Source: Methylobacterium sp. R2-1 (lineage in GTDB: Bacteria; Pseudomonadota; Alphaproteobacteria; Rhizobiales; Beijerinckiaceae). From it: DNA of 64,000 nt. The translations under genes were made by a program, and so were the position numbers. The notes beneath the pieces are model-generated. The model made no database searches. It had not been told where the DNA came from and was given only the letters and a program-made list of their open reading frames with translations. The DNA lies in assembly GCF_014191355.1 (NCBI RefSeq), contig NZ_JACHWM010000024.1, positions 1 through 64,000 of the forward strand, read 5' to 3'. Below, piece after piece: positions 34,990 to 43,106 of this stretch (the stretch's first letter is position 1; every line of letters starts with the position of its first letter).

Positions 34990-35126
34990 GCCGACCCTTG
35001 GGGAAGACGGGCGAAGGAATGCGGAGGAGGGGGCGTGAGACGACCGTCCGCGCAGCCGTCAGGGCTGCCGGTCGCGGCCGTTGCCGCCGGGCGGTCTCGG
35101 ACGATGGAGTCGAAGCGGTGAGCTTC

Positions 35127-36386
35127 TCAGCGCTGCGCGAGCTTGGCCGTCCCCGGCGCGGGATCCTGCGGGCGGGCGCCCATCCGGACCAGCTCGGGGC
35201 TGATGCGCGTGCCGGGGCGGATGCGCTGCAGCCCGTTGACCACGATGCGCTCGCCGCCGGACAGGCCGGAGGTTACGACGCGCAGGCTGTCGACGGCCCG
35301 GCCGAGGGTGACGGCCCGGAACTCGGCTCGGCTGTCCGCCCCCACCACGAGCACGAAGCGCTTGTCCTGGTCCGTGCCGATGGCGCGCTCATCGACGAGC
35401 AGGAGAGATTCGGGAACGGCTTGGCCGAGGCGCATCCGCGCGAACTGGCCCGGGATCAGGTGGCCGTCGCCGTTGGCGAAGGTCGCGCGGACGCGGACCG
35501 TGCCGCTGCGCGCATCGACCTTGTTGTCGATGAACTGCAGGCTCCCCTTGGCGCGCCTGCCGTCGGCCGTGATCATCTCGACCGGGATCCGCGCGAGCCG
35601 GCCGCGCCCGCCCGACGGCTCGGCGATCGAGGCCAGGGCTTTCAGGATGACGGTCTCGTCGGCGTCGAAGCTGGCATAGACGGGATCGACCGAGACGAGG
35701 GTCGTCAGGACGGCGGCGCCCGCACCGGTCGCCACGAGGTTGCCCGGCGTGATCTCGCGGCGGCCGACGCGGCCGCCCACGGCCGCCCGCACCTGCGTGT
35801 AGTCGAGATTCAGGCGCGCCGCCGCCAGCGCTGCCTTCGCCCCCTCCAGGGTCGCTTTCGCCTCCTTGAAGGCGTTGGCGCGCACGTCGAGGTCGCGCGC
35901 CGTCACGATGTGCCGGTCCGACAATTGCTGCCCGCGCTCAAGGTCACTTGACGTCAGGGCGACGCGCGCCTCGGCACCCGTCACCTGGGCCTCAAGACGC
36001 TGGACCTCCGCGGCGTAGGGGGCGGGATCGATGGTCACGAGAAGGTCGCCGGGTTTGACCAACTCACCCTCCACGAAATGCGTGGCCTGAATCGCGCCTC
36101 CGACGCGGGCCCGCACCTCGATGCGGTCGACGGCTTCGAGGCGGCCCGAGAACTCGTCCCAGAGGATCACGTCGCGCGGCTCGACCGTGGCGACCGCAGC
36201 CGGCACTGAGGGCTCGTCCGGCGGAGCCGCGGCCTGAGCCGGCGCGGAGCGCAGCACCGATGCCGGCGCCGCGAGCCAGGTGGCGCCCGCCAGCAGAGAG
36301 AGCGCGAGCCCGACCCCGACACTGCGCCGGAGGAGAAAACGGCCTAAGGAGGTGCCACGCTGAGGATGCACGAGCGGCTCCGACAT
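35127..36386 (-). CDS. RND efflux periplasmic adaptor (MexE-like)
   Basis: A 419-residue membrane-fusion protein. A basic N-terminus and helix (VGLALSLLAGATWLA) are followed by a lipoyl domain in two halves (EVRARVGGAIQATHFVEGE and LDYTQVRAAVGGRVGR) around a coiled-coil hairpin (about residues 120-180). The beta-barrel and membrane-proximal domains end with PGTRISPEL. It links the inner-membrane pump to an outer-membrane channel. It is the first gene of the pump operon and diverges from a TetR-family gene. A palindrome directly before its start codon is a likely operator. Confidence 0.92.
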   Translation of the reverse strand: MSEPLVHPQRGTSLGRFLLRRSVGVGLALSLLAGATWLAAPASVLRSAPAQAAAPPDEPSVPAAVATVEPRDVILWDEFSGRLEAVDRIEVRARVGGAIQATHFVEGELVKPGDLLVTIDPAPYAAEVQRLEAQVTGAEARVALTSSDLERGQQLSDRHIVTARDLDVRANAFKEAKATLEGAKAALAAARLNLDYTQVRAAVGGRVGRREITPGNLVATGAGAAVLTTLVSVDPVYASFDADETVILKALASIAEPSGGRGRLARIPVEMITADGRRAKGSLQFIDNKVDARSGTVRVRATFANGDGHLIPGQFARMRLGQAVPESLLLVDERAIGTDQDKRFVLVVGADSRAEFRAVTLGRAVDSLRVVTSGLSGGERIVVNGLQRIRPGTRISPELVRMGARPQDPAPGTAKLAQR

Positions 36387-36387
36387 C

Positions 36388-36403
36388 TGTAGAGTTCGCT
36401 ACA
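36388..36403. promoter_or_regulatory. Palindromic putative TetR operator before the RND operon
   Basis: TGTAGAGTTCGCTACA has perfect TGTAG/CTACA arms and lies one base upstream of the adaptor start, in the 88-base interval shared with the divergent TetR gene. Such placement fits a repressor acting on the pump and on itself. The assignment is inference. Confidence 0.4.
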
Positions 36404-36474
36404 CATGTCGGCATGGACGCCGCACGTCAAGAGACTTATCTACCACTCGATACAAAACTTGGAGCCCGCGGACA

Positions 36475-37089
36475 ATGGTGATGGGGCGGCCCCGGTCTTT
36501 CGACACGGACAAGGCCCTCGACGAGGCGATGGAGGTGTTCTGGCGCCACGGCTACGACGGCGCGAGCCTCGCCATGCTGACGAAGGCAATGGGCATCAAG
36601 GCGCCGAGTCTGTACGCGGCCTTCGGCAGCAAGGAGGGGCTTCTGAAAGCCGCCCTCGACCGCTACGCGCAACGGCGCTGCGAGCACATGCGCCACGTGC
36701 TCGCGGGAGCGACTGCCCGCGATGTGGCCGAGCGGTTCCTGAGCAGCATCGCCGAGAGCCACACCGACCCTGCCAACCCGCCCGGCTGCCTTCTGGTCCA
36801 GGGGGGGCTCGCCTGCGGGGCAGGCTCTGAGAACATCCCGTTCGAACTGGCATCCCGGCGGGCGCAGACCGAGGCGGATCTGCGCGAACGGTTCGCGCAG
36901 GCCCAGCGGGACGGCGATCTGGCGCCGGAGGCCGATCCGGCGGCGCTGGCGCGCTTTCTCTCGACGATCGCGTCCGGCATGGGCGTCCTGGCCTCGTCGG
37001 GTGCCGACCGCGACGCCTTGCGGGAGGTCGCGCGCGTGTCGCTCAGCGCCTTCGCGCGATGCCGAGAGGCGGGCGGTGTTCCGTCCTGA
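36475..37089 (+). CDS. TetR/AcrR-family repressor of the RND pump
   Basis: A 204-residue regulator. The TetR-type DNA-binding domain starts GRPRSFDTDKALDEAMEVFWRHGYDGASLAML and continues with the recognition helix region KAPSLYAAFGSKEGLL. The ligand-binding half contains GCLLVQGGLACG, common in the AcrR/YjdC group with this N-terminus. It is divergent from the MexEF-like operon, so local repression with relief by pump substrates is the natural reading. GGAG lies ten bases before the ATG at 36475; a second ATG at 36481 is possible. Confidence 0.88.
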   Translation: MVMGRPRSFDTDKALDEAMEVFWRHGYDGASLAMLTKAMGIKAPSLYAAFGSKEGLLKAALDRYAQRRCEHMRHVLAGATARDVAERFLSSIAESHTDPANPPGCLLVQGGLACGAGSENIPFELASRRAQTEADLRERFAQAQRDGDLAPEADPAALARFLSTIASGMGVLASSGADRDALREVARVSLSAFARCREAGGVPS

Positions 37090-37263
37090 CTTCTTCTCGC
37101 CTGCGCGCGCTCCGGCCTTCGACCCGCAGATTCGCGGCCCCGTTCGGGCCGCGGACACATCCCACGACCGGCGGCTTCGCATCACCGCGCCCGAAGCCGC
37201 AGGTCGGTGTGCTTCCGGCCGGTGAAAGGATGTTCGAAGCCGTCCGTGCGGGAAACCTCCGGT

Positions 37264-37637
37264 TCAGTGGGCGATGAGCCGGCTCACGGCTTGCCGCCGT
37301 TCGATGTCGAGGATGGGCTTACCCGGAACGGTGTGCGAGCGATAATCCGAGCCTTCCGCGATCCTGGCCTCCCCGGTGGCGAACAGGTAGGGCACGCCGC
37401 GCTCGGTGAGGCGTTAGGCGAAGATGTAGGACGGCTCGCCATTGAGTTGGACTCCGAGCACGGCCGCACCGAGCGGTTCATTCTCGATGAGGGCCAGCGC
37501 CCGCTCCGCGCTCGGGACGGGGCCGGCACCTCGGCTCCGGCCTCCTGCAGCCACCGCTTGATCTCGACCGCGACGAGGTACTCATCCTCGACCACGAGGA
37601 TGCGGGGACCCGACAGGGGAGGCGTCGGCGTGGTCAT
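37264..37637 (-). pseudogene. Decayed single-domain response regulator
   Basis: The frame from the ATG at 37637 reads RILVVEDEYLVAVEIKRWLQEAG, a receiver-domain start with its acidic pair. A frameshift follows, near 37555. The remainder continues in another frame (PSAERALALIENEPLGAAVL, then PYLFATGEA and GKPILDI) to a stop at 37264. In this second part the phospho-acceptor position reads Gly instead of Asp (VLGVQLNGE), and TAA at 37414-37416 interrupts the frame. Frameshift, nonsense codon and lost Asp all point to a dead gene. Confidence 0.75.
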
Positions 37638-37702
37638 CGTGGCTCCGGCAGCAAGTGGCTGCAAAACCTATCCCTGTCGCCGCTGCCGAGAACTTTCCCA
37701 GA

Positions 37703-37920
37703 TTACTTCAAGGGCAGCTCCATTCGACAACGCAGTCCGCCGAGGTCGAGAGCGTATTCAGTCTGCCCATGCAGAGCATAGGGGAGCGAGTTCTCGATCA
37801 GTTCGCGCCCGTAACCGCACCGGGCCAGGAGCTGGGGCTTGACGCTGATGCCGCTTCGATCCGGTCCAGGCCGCTGCCCGGTGGCCGCATCGATGGGGGT
37901 GCCGCTCCTACAACCCTGAC
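37703..37920 (-). pseudogene. 3' remnant of an HWE-type histidine kinase
   Basis: The frame ending at the TAA at 37703 reads CGYGRELIENSLPYALHGQT followed by GGLRCRMELPLK. This is the conserved C-terminal end of HWE/HisKA_2 kinases, where GFGR.LIE..LPY precedes the last strand. Upstream the resemblance fades within about 30 residues; no kinase H-box or N-box is found. Next to the broken response regulator, it looks like the remains of one two-component pair. The upstream limit is approximate. Confidence 0.6.
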
Positions 37921-38265
37921 GTCATCCGCGGCGGGAGCGCCGCGCCCACCGTGAGGCGCCGCTTCGCATCGAAGCCGCATACAACTTCCATCCGGTGGTC
38001 CGCGGCTCGTCCAGCGCATCGTCGGCTCGATAGCCGGCATGCCGAAATCAGTCCGAGATGCGGGTTTCAACGCAATGGAGTCTGGCCAGCTGCTGTCTCG
38101 AGGATATCGAATGTAAAAAACCAACAATTGAGAAAGTAATCGCCGGTGTTGCGAAGGGGCTGGCCTTGTGAGAGAAGCTGCTGCTATAGGTTGAAAAGAG
38201 AGAGATTTCCTGGCCGCCGCTCACTTGGCTGCCTGGGCTGGCCGCATTCGCTCGGGAGGCTGCCT
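37921..38265. other. Upstream region of the urease operon
   Basis: 345 bases without a supportable gene. An AT-rich patch at about 38110-38140 may hold the urease promoter. No convincing -35/-10 pair, sigma-54 sequence or NikR-like palindrome was found by eye. Confidence 0.4.
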
Positions 38266-38568
38266 ATGCACTTCACTCAGCGCGAAACCGACAAGCTGCT
38301 GATCTATATGCTCGCGCAGGTAGCGCAGCGCCGTAAGGACCAGGGTCTCAAGCTCAACCACCCCGAAACCGTCTCCCTCATCTCCGTCGCGGCCCTGGAG
38401 GGCGCGCGGGCCGGCAAGACGGTGGAGGAGGTGATGGAACTCGCGGGCAAAGCCATCACCCGCGACAGCGTGATGGAGGGCGTCGCGGAGATGATTCCCT
38501 ACGTCCAGGTCGAGGCGGTGTTCACGGACGGCTCCCGCCTCGTCACCGTGCATTCTCCCATCAAGTAA
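38266..38568 (+). CDS. ureA: Urease subunit gamma
   Basis: 100 residues, the normal length of a separate gamma subunit. The N-terminus (MHFTQRETDKLLIYMLAQVA) and the block LNHPETVSLISVAALEGARAGKTVEE are family signatures. GGGAGG lies before the ATG at 38266, and an upstream in-frame extension is not conserved. It is the first gene of the urease operon; the enzyme splits urea into ammonia and carbamate in the cytoplasm. Confidence 0.96.
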   Translation: MHFTQRETDKLLIYMLAQVAQRRKDQGLKLNHPETVSLISVAALEGARAGKTVEEVMELAGKAITRDSVMEGVAEMIPYVQVEAVFTDGSRLVTVHSPIK

Positions 38569-38593
38569 GCCCGAGACGTGAGGAGAGGCCGCG

Positions 38594-39004
38594 ATGAGTC
38601 CTGTCCAGAAGAAGGCGCCCGTCGGAGGCATCGTTTTCGGCTCCGGCGACATCGAGATCAATGCCGGCTACCCGACGACGACGCTCAAGGTCCGCAATAC
38701 CGGTGACCGGCCGATCCAGGTCGGGTCCCACTACCATTTCTTCGAAGTGAATGCCTCGCTCGAATTCGATCGCGCGCAGGCGTTCGGCAAGCGGCTCAAC
38801 ATCCCGGCCACGACCGCCCTGCGGTTCGAACCGGGGGACGAGAAGGAGATCTCGCTGGTGCCCTATCAAGGCAAGCAGCGGGTGCTCGGCTTCAACGGCC
38901 TCGTCAACGGCTGGGTCGGCGACGAGACCTACGACGATGACCGCCCTCGGCTGACGGACGCGCTCGATCGCGTGAACCGCTACGGCTTCAAGAACAAGCC
39001 GTAG
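38594..39004 (+). CDS. ureB: Urease subunit beta
   Basis: 136 residues. The block TTLKVRNTGDRPIQVGSHYHFFEVN and FDRAQAFGKRLNIPATTALRFEPGDE are diagnostic of the beta subunit. The C-terminus is about 30 residues longer than the minimal 101-residue form (DETYDDDRPRLTDALDRVNRYGF), as in several other bacteria. AGGAGAGG precedes the start. Two palindromic repeats separate its stop from ureC. Confidence 0.96.
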   Translation: MSPVQKKAPVGGIVFGSGDIEINAGYPTTTLKVRNTGDRPIQVGSHYHFFEVNASLEFDRAQAFGKRLNIPATTALRFEPGDEKEISLVPYQGKQRVLGFNGLVNGWVGDETYDDDRPRLTDALDRVNRYGFKNKP

Positions 39005-39005
39005 A

Positions 39006-39051
39006 GCATCGTCCCGAAAGGTGGCTACCGGCTTTCGGAAGCAGACGATGC
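39006..39051. repeat. Palindromic intergenic repeat, copy A (ureB-ureC)
   Basis: A 46-base unit bounded by GCATCGTC and its complement GACGATGC, with an internal CCGAAAGGTGG...CGGCTTTCGG inverted pair, so it can fold into a long hairpin. It resembles short palindromic repeats common between genes in Rhizobiales. It begins two bases after the ureB stop codon. Confidence 0.85.
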
Positions 39052-39068
39052 AAAAACAAGAGGATCAA

Positions 39069-39114
39069 GCATCGTCCCGAAAGGTGGCTGCCGGCTTTCG
39101 GGAAAAGACGATGC
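39069..39114. repeat. Palindromic intergenic repeat, copy B (ureB-ureC)
   Basis: A second copy of the 46-base unit in the same orientation, 17 bases after copy A and differing at only a few positions (for example gctgccgg against gctaccgg). Two hairpins in tandem inside an operon could alter the stability or ratio of the ureAB and ureC messages. Confidence 0.85.
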
Positions 39115-39154
39115 TCCATCTCGCCCCTTCGACAGTCGGACCTGGAGCGCTGGG

Positions 39155-40873
39155 ATGACCAAACTCTCGCGGCGGCAATATTCGGATTTGTACGGACCCA
39201 CGGCAGGCGACAGGATCAGGCTCGCGGACACGGATCTCTACATCGAGATCGAGAAGGATCTTCGGGTTTACGGCGAGGAGGCCGTCTATGGCGGGGGCAA
39301 GACGCTGCGCGACGGCATGGGGTACGACAACGAACTGACCAGCGCGGCGGGCGCGCCGGATCTCGTCATCACCAACGTCACGATCGTCGATGCGGTCCTC
39401 GGCGTCATCAAGGCCGATCTCGGCATCAAGAACGGCCTGATCGTCGGGATCGGGAAGGCCGGCAATCCCTCGACGATGTCAGGGGTGACGCGGGGCCTCG
39501 CGCTCGGACTGGGCACCGACGCCATCTCCGGCGAGCACCTCATTCTCACCGCGGGCGGCATCGACGCACATGTCCACTTCATCTCGCCGCAGCAGGCGCA
39601 GGCCGCGCTCAGCAACGGCGTGACGACGCTGTTCGGCGGCGGTATCGGTCCCACCGACGGCACCGACGGCACCACCATCACGCCGGGCACTTGGAACATC
39701 GAGATGATGCTCCGCTCTTTCGACGCATGGCCGGTCAATGCGGGCGTGCACGGCAAGGGCAACGGCTCGGCGCCGCTGCCGATCGACGAGCAGATCCGCG
39801 CCGGCGCGATGGGGCTGAAGGTTCACGAGGACTGGGGCAGCACGCCGGCGGCGATCCGCATGGCGCTGACCGTCGCCGACGATCACGACGTCCAGGTCTG
39901 CATCCACACGGACACCTTGAACGAGGCGGGCTTCGTCGAGAGCACCATCGCCGCCTTCGAGGGGCGCACGATCCACACCTACCACACGGAGGGCGCGGGC
40001 GGCGGCCACGCGCCGGACATCATCCGCGTGGCGGGCATCGCCAACGTCATCCCCAGTTCGACCAACCCGACCATGCCCTACGGCATCAACTCGCAGGCCG
40101 AATTGTTCGACATGGTGATGGTCTGCCACAACCTCAGCCCGAAGATCCCGACCGACGTCGCCTTCGCCGAGAGCCGCGTGCGGGCCGAGACCATCGCGGC
40201 GGAAAACGTCCTGCACGATCTCGGCGCGATCTCGATCCTGTCGAGCGACAGCCAGGCCATGGGCCGCGTCGGTGAGAACTGGGCGCGCACCCTGCAGACG
40301 GCCCACCTGATGAAGGCGCGGCTCGGCGCCTATCCGGGCGACGCCTCCGGCAACGACAACCAGCGCGTCCTGCGTTTCGTGGCCAAGGTGACGATCAATC
40401 CCGCCATCGTGGCGGGCGTCTCACACGTGATCGGCTCAGTCGAGGTCGGAAAGATGGCCGATCTCGTCCTCTGGGAGCCGGCCTTTTTCGGCGCCAAGCC
40501 GAAGATGGTGATCAAGGGCGGCATGATCTCCTGGGCGGTCATGGGCGATCCCAACGCCTCGCTGCCGACGCCGCAGCCGGTCGTCTACCGTCCGATGTTC
40601 GGCGGGCTGGGCCCGGCGGTGGCCAAGACCCGGGTCACCTTCACCTCGCATGCCGGCTACGAGGCCGGCATCGCGGACCGCTACGCGCTGACGTCCAAGG
40701 TGGTGCCCGTCTACGGCACGCGCACCATCACCAAGGCGTCGATGGTTCGAAACGACCGGCTCCCTGTCATCGAGGTCAATCCGGAGACCTTCGCGGTGAC
40801 CGTCGATGGCAAGCACGCCACGATCGAGCCCGCGGCCCACCTGCCACTCGCTCAGCTCCATTACTTCAGCTGA
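39155..40873 (+). CDS. ureC: Urease subunit alpha (catalytic)
   Basis: 572 residues, normal length. Nickel-site residues are present: HVHF, the carbamylated Lys222 in GLKVHEDWG, the His of CIHTDTLNE, the His in HTYHTEGAGGGHAPD and the Asp in SSDSQAMGR. The mobile flap differs from most ureases: VCHNLSP at Cys324-His325-Asn326 instead of VCHHLDP, preceded by TMPYGINSQAELFDM where TRPYT.NT..EHLDM is usual. The catalytic Cys and His remain, so activity is expected, but kinetics may differ. It belongs to a divergent alpha-subunit group, possibly like those of second urease operons in Rhizobiales. Confidence 0.96.
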   Translation: MTKLSRRQYSDLYGPTAGDRIRLADTDLYIEIEKDLRVYGEEAVYGGGKTLRDGMGYDNELTSAAGAPDLVITNVTIVDAVLGVIKADLGIKNGLIVGIGKAGNPSTMSGVTRGLALGLGTDAISGEHLILTAGGIDAHVHFISPQQAQAALSNGVTTLFGGGIGPTDGTDGTTITPGTWNIEMMLRSFDAWPVNAGVHGKGNGSAPLPIDEQIRAGAMGLKVHEDWGSTPAAIRMALTVADDHDVQVCIHTDTLNEAGFVESTIAAFEGRTIHTYHTEGAGGGHAPDIIRVAGIANVIPSSTNPTMPYGINSQAELFDMVMVCHNLSPKIPTDVAFAESRVRAETIAAENVLHDLGAISILSSDSQAMGRVGENWARTLQTAHLMKARLGAYPGDASGNDNQRVLRFVAKVTINPAIVAGVSHVIGSVEVGKMADLVLWEPAFFGAKPKMVIKGGMISWAVMGDPNASLPTPQPVVYRPMFGGLGPAVAKTRVTFTSHAGYEAGIADRYALTSKVVPVYGTRTITKASMVRNDRLPVIEVNPETFAVTVDGKHATIEPAAHLPLAQLHYFS

Positions 40874-40909
40874 CGTCTCCTGCGTCGCCACAGCTCGGTA
40901 CATGCGTTG

Positions 40910-41293
40910 ATGAGACCGATCGACATCATGTGGGTGTGCCTCGGCGGCGGAGCCGGCTCGCTGCTGCGCTGGCAGCTCGGCGGGATCATCGACCGCGCGA
41001 TCCCGGCGCGCTTCAGGTTCGGCACCTTCCTCATCAACGTCACGGGCGCCTTCGGGATCGCCTACTTGTCCGCCGCGTTCGCCGTCGGCTGGCAGCAACG
41101 CCACGGGGACATGATGTCGTCCCTGGTGCTGACGGGCTTTCTCGGCGGCTACACGACGTTCAGCTCGATGCAGCTCGACACAGTGCAGATGGCGATGGAG
41201 CATCGCCACGCGCTCTCCGCCCTGTACCTCGTCGCCTCCGTCGGCCTCGGCCTCTGCGCCGCGGCGGCGGGCGTGGCCCTGGCGCGAGCATAG
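40910..41293 (+). CDS. crcB: Fluoride channel CrcB/Fluc, first of a pair
   Basis: 127 residues with four hydrophobic helices. The Fluc signatures are GGGAGSLLRW, FGTFLINVTGAFGIAYL (pore Asn) and GFLGGYTTFSSM (sodium-site loop with Phe residues). Fluc channels let fluoride leak out of the cytoplasm. Two adjacent, non-identical genes suggest a heterodimer of opposite orientations. It lies 36 bases after ureC within the urease operon. The ATG at 40910 is preferred over the overlapping TTG at 40907. Confidence 0.9.
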   Translation: MRPIDIMWVCLGGGAGSLLRWQLGGIIDRAIPARFRFGTFLINVTGAFGIAYLSAAFAVGWQQRHGDMMSSLVLTGFLGGYTTFSSMQLDTVQMAMEHRHALSALYLVASVGLGLCAAAAGVALARA

Positions 41294-41302
41294 GGGCTCG
41301 TC

Positions 41303-41698
41303 ATGGAAGCTCGCATGGGCGCGCAGGCCGTCTTCGTCTTCATCGGTGGTGGGTGCGGCGCGATCACGCGCGAATTCCTGATGCTGCTGATCCCTCAGCA
41401 GAGCGGCGCCTTTCCGCTCGATATCTTCACCGCCAACATCATCGCTTCGTTCTGCCTCGGCGCGGCCTTCGGACTTCATCGCCTCGGTCAAGTCTCGGAC
41501 GAGTTCATGCTCTTGGTCGGCACCGGCTTTGCCGGCGGAATGTCGACCTTCTCGAGCTTCATCTACGGCGTCCTATCCGAGGCCGTGGCGCCGGGCCAAG
41601 CCGGTCTTGCGGTCCTCTACGGCCTCTCCAGCCTGATCGTCGGCTACGCCGCAATCCGGCTCGGGATCGAATCCGGGAAACGCCTGCGCCGTGCATGA
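41303..41698 (+). CDS. crcB: Fluoride channel CrcB/Fluc, second of a pair
   Basis: 131 residues, four helices. Signatures GGGCGAITREFL, PLDIFTANIIASFCLG (pore Asn) and GFAGGMSTFSSFIYG fit Fluc. It starts nine bases after the first crcB. The two proteins differ clearly in sequence and in the spread of basic residues (this one ends GKRLRRA), as expected for heterodimeric dual-topology pairs. A second upstream-type start for ureE (ATG 41695) would overlap its stop by 4 bases. Confidence 0.9.
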   Translation: MEARMGAQAVFVFIGGGCGAITREFLMLLIPQQSGAFPLDIFTANIIASFCLGAAFGLHRLGQVSDEFMLLVGTGFAGGMSTFSSFIYGVLSEAVAPGQAGLAVLYGLSSLIVGYAAIRLGIESGKRLRRA

Positions 41699-41721
41699 GC
41701 ACGGCCGGTTTGGAGAGACGA

Positions 41722-42384
41722 ATGATCCTCGTCGAACACAAGCTCGGTCATCTCAGCGATCCGGTCTGGCAGGAGCGCGCGCGGCAGGCCCGGGTCGATC
41801 CGCTGGTTCTGGAGCAGTGGGAGGCGCCCAAGAGCCGCCTGCGCAAGGCGAGCGAGAGCGGGATCGAGCTGGCGGTCTCGCTGCCGCGCTCCGAGCACCT
41901 GCACGACGGCGACGTGCTCCACTACGACGCGACGCGTCAGCTCATCGTCGTTGCCCGGATCGCCCTCAAGGAGGTGCTGGTCATCGAGTTGGAGGGGCTG
42001 GAGCGCCTCGCGCCGCACGAGATCCTGCGCGCCTGCTTCGAACTCGGGCACGGCCTCGGCAACCAGCACTGGCCGGCGGTGATCAAGGGATCGACGGTCT
42101 ACGTGCCGCTCTCGGTCGATCAGAAGGTGATGGCCTCGGTCATGCGCACTCACGCCTTCGCGCATGTGAAGACCCATTTCGCTCCGGGCGAGGAGGTGGC
42201 GGCGAAGCTCGACGCGAAGGAGGTTCGGCTGCTGTTTGCCGGCGCCGACGCCACCCCGCACCACCATCACGGCGATCGCGGCGGGGCGCACGGCCATGAT
42301 CATCATGAGCCCCATGATCATCCGCACGATCACGGGCACGACCACGGACACGAGCATCACGACCGACACGGTCCGGTGGCGTGA
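41722..42384 (+). CDS. ureE: Urease accessory nickel chaperone UreE
   Basis: 220 residues. The peptide-binding N-domain (SRLRKASESGIELAVSLPR) and the metal-binding domain (ELGHGLGNQHWPAVIKG with its conserved His) are followed by a long His/Asp tail of about 40 residues (HHHHGD, HDHPHDHGHDHGHEHHD). UreE delivers nickel to the UreG/UreD/UreF complex. The tail can bind many nickel ions and suggests storage. The ATG at 41722 has GGAGAG upstream; an ATG at 41695 overlapping crcB is the alternative. It shares one base with ureF. Confidence 0.93.
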   Translation: MILVEHKLGHLSDPVWQERARQARVDPLVLEQWEAPKSRLRKASESGIELAVSLPRSEHLHDGDVLHYDATRQLIVVARIALKEVLVIELEGLERLAPHEILRACFELGHGLGNQHWPAVIKGSTVYVPLSVDQKVMASVMRTHAFAHVKTHFAPGEEVAAKLDAKEVRLLFAGADATPHHHHGDRGGAHGHDHHEPHDHPHDHGHDHGHEHHDRHGPVA

Positions 42385-43106
42385 TGCGGCACGGTGAGCC
42401 GAGGGCCCGTCTCGCACCGCACGGCATGGCGCATCTCGCGCGTCTGCTGCAATTCTCGGATTCGACCCTGCCGGTCGGCGCCTTCGCCTTCTCCAACGGG
42501 CTCGAATCCGCGCTGCAGACGGGCATCGTCACCGACGCGGACAGCCTGCTGCCCTTCGTCGAACTCGTTCTGCACCAGGCGGCGCGGGTGGACGGCATCG
42601 CGCTGCTGCACGCCCACCGCGCCGTCCTGGCGGAAGACTTTTCCGGTGTCGTCACGGCCGACCGGGAGCTGATCTGCCGCCGCGTCGGCGAAGAGCAGCA
42701 ACTGATGCTGACGCGGATGGGGAAAAAATTCGCCGAACTGGCGCTCAAGATCAGCCCTTCGCCGATGCTGGCGCGCTGGCTTTCAGAGATTCGGTCGGAC
42801 GCCACCCCCGGCTGCCTGCCGATCGGCCAGGCGATCGCGCTCGCCCATCTCGGCGCCGACGAGAGCGAGGCTTTCGTCGTCCACCAGTACGGCATCGCCT
42901 CGATGATCCTGAGCGCCGCGCTGCGGCTGATGCGGATCGACCATTTCGAGACCCAGCGCATCCTGTTCGCCGCCCAAGGGCGTGTTCAGGACGATTACTT
43001 GGCCGTGCGCGACCTCGCCCTCGACGAGATGGCGGCCTTCGCGCCGGTCTTCGACGTCCTCGTCGCCCATCACACCACGGTCCATGTGCGTCTGTTCATG
43101 AACTGA
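42384..43106 (+). CDS. ureF: Urease accessory protein UreF
   Basis: A 240-residue all-helical assembly protein that bridges UreD and UreG and acts on the UreG GTPase. LLQFSDSTLPVGAFAFSNGLE near the N-terminus is the family hallmark, and the C-terminal EMAAFAPVFDVLVAHH is typical. Its ATG shares a base with the ureE stop (TGATG). A palindromic repeat element begins immediately after its stop and fills the gap before ureG. Confidence 0.94.
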   Translation: MRHGEPRARLAPHGMAHLARLLQFSDSTLPVGAFAFSNGLESALQTGIVTDADSLLPFVELVLHQAARVDGIALLHAHRAVLAEDFSGVVTADRELICRRVGEEQQLMLTRMGKKFAELALKISPSPMLARWLSEIRSDATPGCLPIGQAIALAHLGADESEAFVVHQYGIASMILSAALRLMRIDHFETQRILFAAQGRVQDDYLAVRDLALDEMAAFAPVFDVLVAHHTTVHVRLFMN

